Shown: positions 60,647 through 64,000 of the stretch, piece after piece
Numbering within the stretch: the stretch's first letter is position 1
How the letters are laid out: the number at the start of each line of letters is the position of its first letter
Source of the DNA: Salinimicrobium nanhaiense
Lineage (GTDB): Bacteria; Bacteroidota; Bacteroidia; Flavobacteriales; Flavobacteriaceae
Reading direction: 5' to 3'
NCBI GenBank assembly: GCA_012038135.1
Contig: JAAVJQ010000002.1
Span: forward strand, 124,001 to 188,000
Length of the DNA stretch: 64,000 nucleotides
Translations under genes and position numbers: made by a program
Notes under the pieces: generated by a model
Seen by the model: the letters and a program-made list of their open reading frames with translations, nothing else
The model's database searches: none
Told to the model about the DNA's origin: nothing

Positions 60647-61072
60647 TTATTTTTTTACCGGCGAACCGTTTAGGATGACCTCTGTAGTGATCTCGGCTGT
60701 TTTCTCGAGCATCTTTGCTACCGAACAATATTTTTCCAGGGAAAGATCTACTGCACGAATGGCTTTATTTTCGGGAATGTCTCCGTCAATATATATCTTC
60801 AGGTGAATCCCGGTAAAGACATTAGGAACTGCGCCCTCAACTCTAAAGCCTTCCACATCCATTTCGAGATTGGTCATCTCCAGTTGTTGTTTTTTGAGGA
60901 TCATCACGATGTCGATACTGCTGCAGCCTGCAATACCCATAAGCAGCAATTCCATAGGGCTTGCCCCTTGCGGATTAGGTTCACTCTTGTTATCAAGGTG
61001 AATTACATTTCCTCGTTCGTTTACAGTTTCAAAATGGTAATTGTCGTTCAGCCTTTTAAGATGGATCTTCAT
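60647..61072 (-). CDS. OsmC-family peroxiredoxin-like protein
   Basis: The 141 aa protein has Cys50 (GIAGCSSIDIV) and Cys116 (EKYCSVAKML), the two redox cysteines of OsmC/Ohr proteins that reduce organic hydroperoxides. The ASPMELLLMGIAGC motif is YhfA/OsmC-like. Its ATG overlaps the end of the homoserine-dehydrogenase remnant by four bases. Confidence 0.9.
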   Translation of the reverse strand: MKIHLKRLNDNYHFETVNERGNVIHLDNKSEPNPQGASPMELLLMGIAGCSSIDIVMILKKQQLEMTNLEMDVEGFRVEGAVPNVFTGIHLKIYIDGDIPENKAIRAVDLSLEKYCSVAKMLEKTAEITTEVILNGSPVKK

Positions 61073-61603
61073 GAGGGTAATTTTTCGGCTAATTTAATTA
61101 AATCTGTAAGAACTCCGCGTGCCGTCATCGCGGCTCCTGCCCCTGCTCCTTTTATCACCAAAGGCTCCTCTCCATAGGACTCGGTAAAGATCTCAAAAGA
61201 GGAATCGGCGTTTTTCAGGCTTCCTAAGGCTGAAGTCCGTTTTTCGGTCACCAGTTTTACATCCAGAATTCCGGTTTGCAGGTCCAGTTCCCCCACATGC
61301 CGTATCACTTCATCAGGCCTTAGCTGTTTTTTGAGCTTCATAAAAAAGAGGATCCAGATCTTTTTTATTTTTCTGAAAATTCTTCAGTGTTGACTGCCCG
61401 TTAAGATGTGGCGGCACCAGATCCTGAATAGTGATCTCTTCAAATTCTTTTTCCAGCCCCAGTTCCCTTGCCAGGATCAATAACTTTCTTGCCACATCTT
61501 TTCCTGAAAGGTCCACCCACAAAAATTGTTCGGTTGAAGGTCGCCTGTTGCAGGTTCCCAGTTGAGAGTTGGCGCAGTGAATTTTGCTCTCACTTTTCTG
61601 CAA
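61069..61603 (-). pseudogene. C-terminal remnant of a homoserine dehydrogenase (ThrA-type), frameshifted
   Basis: Two overlapping frames carry consecutive parts of the ThrA/homoserine-dehydrogenase C-terminus: DLSGKDVARKLLILARELG ... DLVPPHL in the first (61313-61603), and VGELDLQTGILDVKLV ... PLVIKGAGAGAAMTARGVLTDLI in the second (61069-61341). The frame changes near a run of six As on the minus strand (complement of 61327-61332). Nothing of the aspartokinase part or the NAD domain precedes; homology starts abruptly near 61513. A sequencing error could explain the shift but not the missing front. Confidence 0.8.
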
Positions 61604-61653
61604 AAATTTTTTTATTATCCATTATTCTTTAATCCTTAATCCTTTAAAGGCTA

Positions 61654-61679
61654 GCCACAAATTGCAAATCCGCGCCATC
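61654..61679. repeat. Dispersed palindromic repeat, copy 3 (degenerate)
   Basis: ATTGCAAATCCGCGCCATC matches copies at 58101 and 58235; the left arm is changed (CACAAATT for CACGGATT). Confidence 0.65.
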
Positions 61680-61741
61680 GGCTTAAAGATTTCTGTTAAT
61701 TGATCATTGTTAATTGCTAACTGTTAATTGATCCCGCGCTA

Positions 61742-61846
61742 AGGATTGAGCGGTTGTTGGAGCTCTCCCGAAGCCGGGAGGCTGAGGGAAGCGACCCGCG
61801 AAAGCCTGACGGCCCGCCCGGGAGGGCGGGCCGGAGCGCCCAAATT
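61742..61846 (+). ncRNA. GC-rich structured RNA candidate
   Basis: Contains CTCCCG-AAGC-CGGGAG (61765-61780), the single-stranded-like GAAGCGACCCGCGAAAGCC, then a 9-bp stem GGCCCGCCC/GGGCGGGCC (61811-61832) and GGAGCGCCCAAA. The phrase GCGACCCGCGAAAGCCTGAC ... CGCCC occurs, to my memory, in many flavobacterial spacers and may correspond to a described motif such as Flavo-1; I could not check. It lies upstream of the metK promoter box, so is probably not a metK riboswitch. Its base composition is far more GC-rich than the surrounding spacer. Confidence 0.4.
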
Positions 61847-61863
61847 ATTCTTAAAAAACAGAT

Positions 61864-61898
61864 TTTGCAGTGGATTTAAAACAATTTTTATACATTTG
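61864..61898 (+). promoter_or_regulatory. Putative metK promoter (TTTG-N23-TACATTTG)
   Basis: A -33 TTTG at 61864-61867 and a -7 TACATTTG at 61891-61898 match the Bacteroidota pattern TTTG ... TAnnTTTG, with the spacer at the long end of the normal range. Transcription would begin near 61905, giving a leader of about 120 bases before the metK ATG. Confidence 0.6.
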
Positions 61899-62026
61899 CT
61901 CCTCATCAACTTCAGGGAAAAATTTGACTGATTGCAACCCTTAAAAATGCTAAAGCAGTGATAAACTTCTCTAGCGCTTCACGTCAATTTTCTTCTGAAA
62001 TTAACTTTTTTAAAAAACAAAGAAGC

Positions 62027-63283
62027 ATGCCATATTTATTTACTTCGGAAAGTGTTTCTGAAGGTCACCCCGATAAAATTGCCGATCAGATTAGTGATAC
62101 CCTTTTAGATAATTTCCTTGCCTTTGATCCCGAATCTAAAGTCGCCTGCGAAACGCTCGTAACCACAGGACAGGTGGTGCTTGCCGGAGAGGTGAAGAGC
62201 GATACTTACCTCGATGTGCAAACCATCGCCAGGGATGTGATCAATGACATTGGATACACTAAAGGTGCTTATAAATTTAGCGGGGATTCCTGCGGCGTGA
62301 TCTCTTTGATCCACGAACAGTCCCAGGATATCAACCAGGGAGTTGATCGTGGCAACAAGGAAGAACAGGGCGCCGGCGACCAGGGAATGATGTTTGGCTA
62401 TGCTACTAAAGAAACCGAGAATTACATGCCTCTGGCGCTGGATATCTCTCACAAGATCCTTATTGAACTTGCCAAATTACGCCGCGAGAACAATGAGATC
62501 ACTTACCTGCGGCCCGATTCCAAGAGCCAGGTAACGATCGAATATAGCGATGACAACGTGCCACAACGTATAGTTGCTATAGTGGTTTCTACACAGCACG
62601 ACGATTTTGACGAGGATGACAATCGTATGCTCAACAAGATCAAAAAAGATATTATTGAAATTCTTATGCCGCGGGTGATCGAACAACTTCCGGAATATGT
62701 TCAGAAGCTGTTTAACGACAAAATAAAATATCACATCAATCCCACCGGAAAGTTCGTCATTGGCGGACCTCACGGTGATACCGGTCTTACCGGGAGAAAG
62801 ATCATCGTAGATACCTACGGCGGAAAAGGCGCCCATGGTGGAGGTGCATTTTCGGGAAAGGATCCGAGCAAGGTTGACCGATCTGCAGCTTACGCGGCAC
62901 GTCATATTGCGAAAAACCTGGTGGCCGCAGGTGTAGCCGATGAAGTGCTGGTACAGGTTTCTTACGCTATTGGCGTTGTGGAGCCCACTTCTATTCTCGT
63001 GGAAACTTACGGATCCAAAAAAGTCGATCTCTCTCATGGGGAGATCGCTCAAAAAGTGCTTGAGATCTTCGATATGAGACCATCGGCTATTGAGGAGAGA
63101 TTAGGACTTAGAAATCCGATCTACCGCGAAACCTCAGCTTACGGACATTTTGGAAAGGAACCCCGAACAGAAAGAAAAGTTTTTAGAAGTCCCTACAACG
63201 GAGAAAAGACTGTGGAAGTAAAATTGTTTACCTGGGAAGAACTCGATTATGTGGATAGGGTGAAAAAAACATTCGGAATTTAG
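62027..63283 (+). CDS. metK: MetK, S-adenosylmethionine synthetase
   Basis: It makes SAM from methionine and ATP. The 418 aa protein begins [24 protein letters not shown], has [12 protein letters not shown] and [21 protein letters not shown], the two PROSITE-type signatures. The start at 62027 is chosen because the conserved N-terminus begins there; an open in-frame stretch extends upstream to a GTG at 61958. Followed by a strong terminator at 63302. Confidence 0.97.
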   Translation: MPYLFTSESVSEGHPDKIADQISDTLLDNFLAFDPESKVACETLVTTGQVVLAGEVKSDTYLDVQTIARDVINDIGYTKGAYKFSGDSCGVISLIHEQSQDINQGVDRGNKEEQGAGDQGMMFGYATKETENYMPLALDISHKILIELAKLRRENNEITYLRPDSKSQVTIEYSDDNVPQRIVAIVVSTQHDDFDEDDNRMLNKIKKDIIEILMPRVIEQLPEYVQKLFNDKIKYHINPTGKFVIGGPHGDTGLTGRKIIVDTYGGKGAHGGGAFSGKDPSKVDRSAAYAARHIAKNLVAAGVADEVLVQVSYAIGVVEPTSILVETYGSKKVDLSHGEIAQKVLEIFDMRPSAIEERLGLRNPIYRETSAYGHFGKEPRTERKVFRSPYNGEKTVEVKLFTWEELDYVDRVKKTFGI

Positions 63284-63301
63284 TCCATCAAAAAAATAAG
63301 T

Positions 63302-63335
63302 AAAGGCACTTCTCTTCCGGGAAGTGCCTTTTTTT
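63302..63335 (+). terminator. Terminator between convergent metK and the PAP2 gene
   Basis: An 11-bp stem AAAGGCACTTC / GAAGTGCCTTT (63302-63312 and 63321-63331) with an 8-base loop, followed by a T-run to 63335. On the minus strand it is followed by a U-rich tract (complement of 63290-63296), so it may serve both genes. Confidence 0.85.
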
Positions 63336-63350
63336 GCTCCTGAGCCTCCT

Positions 63351-63953
63351 TTAGAACCTGTAGGTAAAACCGAGCAGATATTGATCATCTGAACTTGAAA
63401 ACGTAAGCTGCATATTTTCCCGCTGGTAAGGTGTAGTAAAAATAAAGCTACTGCCAATTCCTACTACTGCCCCTGCAAGGACATCCCAGCCGTCATGTTT
63501 GGTGGCATTAATGCGGCTGTAACCTGTCCATCCTGCCAGGGCGTATGCCGGAATAGCATATTTGAATCCATATCTTCTGTGCACAAAAGACGCCGACTGG
63601 AAAGTTATGGAAGTATGTCCTGACGGGAAGGCCTGCCCGCCCCCGTCTTCGGGCCGCCTTTTATCAATAGCATATTTAAGGCCTCCGGTAATTGCAAGAT
63701 TGGTCGCAAAACTTTTAGTGAATTGCCAAAAACCTTTTTTATCCTTCAGCACTATTGTAGAGAGTGCTGTAGATGCAGGTAAAGCCACAAGAATGATATC
63801 TCCGCTCCTCTTGGTATCTTCATTATTCGAATCAAAAAATTGCGCCTGCCCGGTGGCAGGATAGAGCATAAACAGGATAAAAATGAGGAGAAAAGACTTC
63901 TTCGATCGAGCAAGCAAATCTTCTCCTGTCAAAAAGAATGAAGTCGTAAGCAT
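63351..63953 (-). CDS. PAP2-family membrane-associated phosphatase
   Basis: The 200 aa protein has an N-terminal hydrophobic segment (signal or anchor, about 19-37, FLLIFILFMLYPATGQAQ) and the PAP2 triple motif: KYAIDKRRP, PSGHTS and SRINATKHDGWDV. It likely dephosphorylates a lipid or other phosphate ester in the periplasm. The start at 63953 is the first ATG; a later start is possible. Confidence 0.88.
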   Translation of the reverse strand: MLTTSFFLTGEDLLARSKKSFLLIFILFMLYPATGQAQFFDSNNEDTKRSGDIILVALPASTALSTIVLKDKKGFWQFTKSFATNLAITGGLKYAIDKRRPEDGGGQAFPSGHTSITFQSASFVHRRYGFKYAIPAYALAGWTGYSRINATKHDGWDVLAGAVVGIGSSFIFTTPYQRENMQLTFSSSDDQYLLGFTYRF

Positions 63954-64000
63954 AAATGGAAATTTTTTAAGAACGGCAAAATTAAAAAATTCTCTTTTAC

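Noticed and set aside
61742..62026. SAM riboswitch in front of metK
   Set aside because: The GC-rich element lies upstream of the predicted promoter, and the leader has only one short match (GTGATAAA) to SAM-II; SAM-I features are absent.
1..64000. CRISPR arrays, tRNA or rRNA genes, insertion sequences and prophage genes
   Set aside because: No evenly spaced repeats, cloverleaf sequences, rRNA stretches, transposases or phage structural genes were recognised on either strand.

Overview
The window reads as chromosomal DNA of a Bacteroidota species in class Flavobacteriia, most likely Flavobacteriaceae. The reasons are the gliding-motility genes gldA, gldB and gldC, a SusC/SusD polysaccharide utilization locus (PUL), the dcw order mraZ-rsmH-ftsL-ftsI-murE-mraY, a DAHP synthase/chorismate mutase fusion, and several promoters with the Bacteroidota -7 box TAnnTTTG. 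No tRNA, rRNA, CRISPR array, prophage or insertion sequence was recognised.

Layout. 1-6391 (minus strand) is the start of the division/cell-wall cluster, with mraY cut by the window edge. A triple 10-bp repeat beside the mraZ promoter looks like the MraZ operator. 6678-13310 holds an alpha/beta hydrolase, engB, gldC/gldB, nadE, an atypical NarL-type response regulator and dnaG. 13386-13897 is a ParE-type toxin-antitoxin pair. 14124-16473 is an ECF sigma / membrane regulator / outer-membrane protein operon with a likely self-recognised promoter.

16681-45489 is a carbohydrate island. On the plus strand lie an esterase, a PHP-domain protein, a GH2 enzyme, a formylglycine-generating-enzyme lipoprotein and a second toxin-antitoxin pair. 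On the minus strand, reading leftward, lie a membrane LuxR regulator with a periplasmic sensor, SusC, SusD, a two-LamG surface lipoprotein, a hairpin, two GH144-type proteins, an esterase, a GH43, a GH3, a DUF2961/GH172 protein, a second GH43 and a sulfatase. The genes fit capture, import and breakdown of one decorated, probably sulfated glycan. The two GH144 enzymes plus GH3 point to a beta-1,2-glucan backbone as one hypothesis. The formylglycine enzyme could mature the sulfatase.

45891-56887 is housekeeping on the minus strand: polyprenyl synthase, rlmN, queA, aroA, a small membrane protein, a MazG-like protein, dtd, rsgA, and an aromatic amino-acid operon (pheA, aminotransferase, tyrA, DAHP synthase/chorismate mutase). 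Upstream of pheA is a 25-codon leader peptide with seven aromatic codons in a row. It is followed by a strong terminator and an alternative 7-bp pairing, the layout of a transcription attenuator; this is the most notable new element. 57190-63953 has gldA, a palindrome-rich spacer, a GIN-domain lipoprotein with a PagL-like enzyme, OsmC, a broken homoserine-dehydrogenase remnant, a GC-rich structured RNA candidate, metK and a PAP2 phosphatase.
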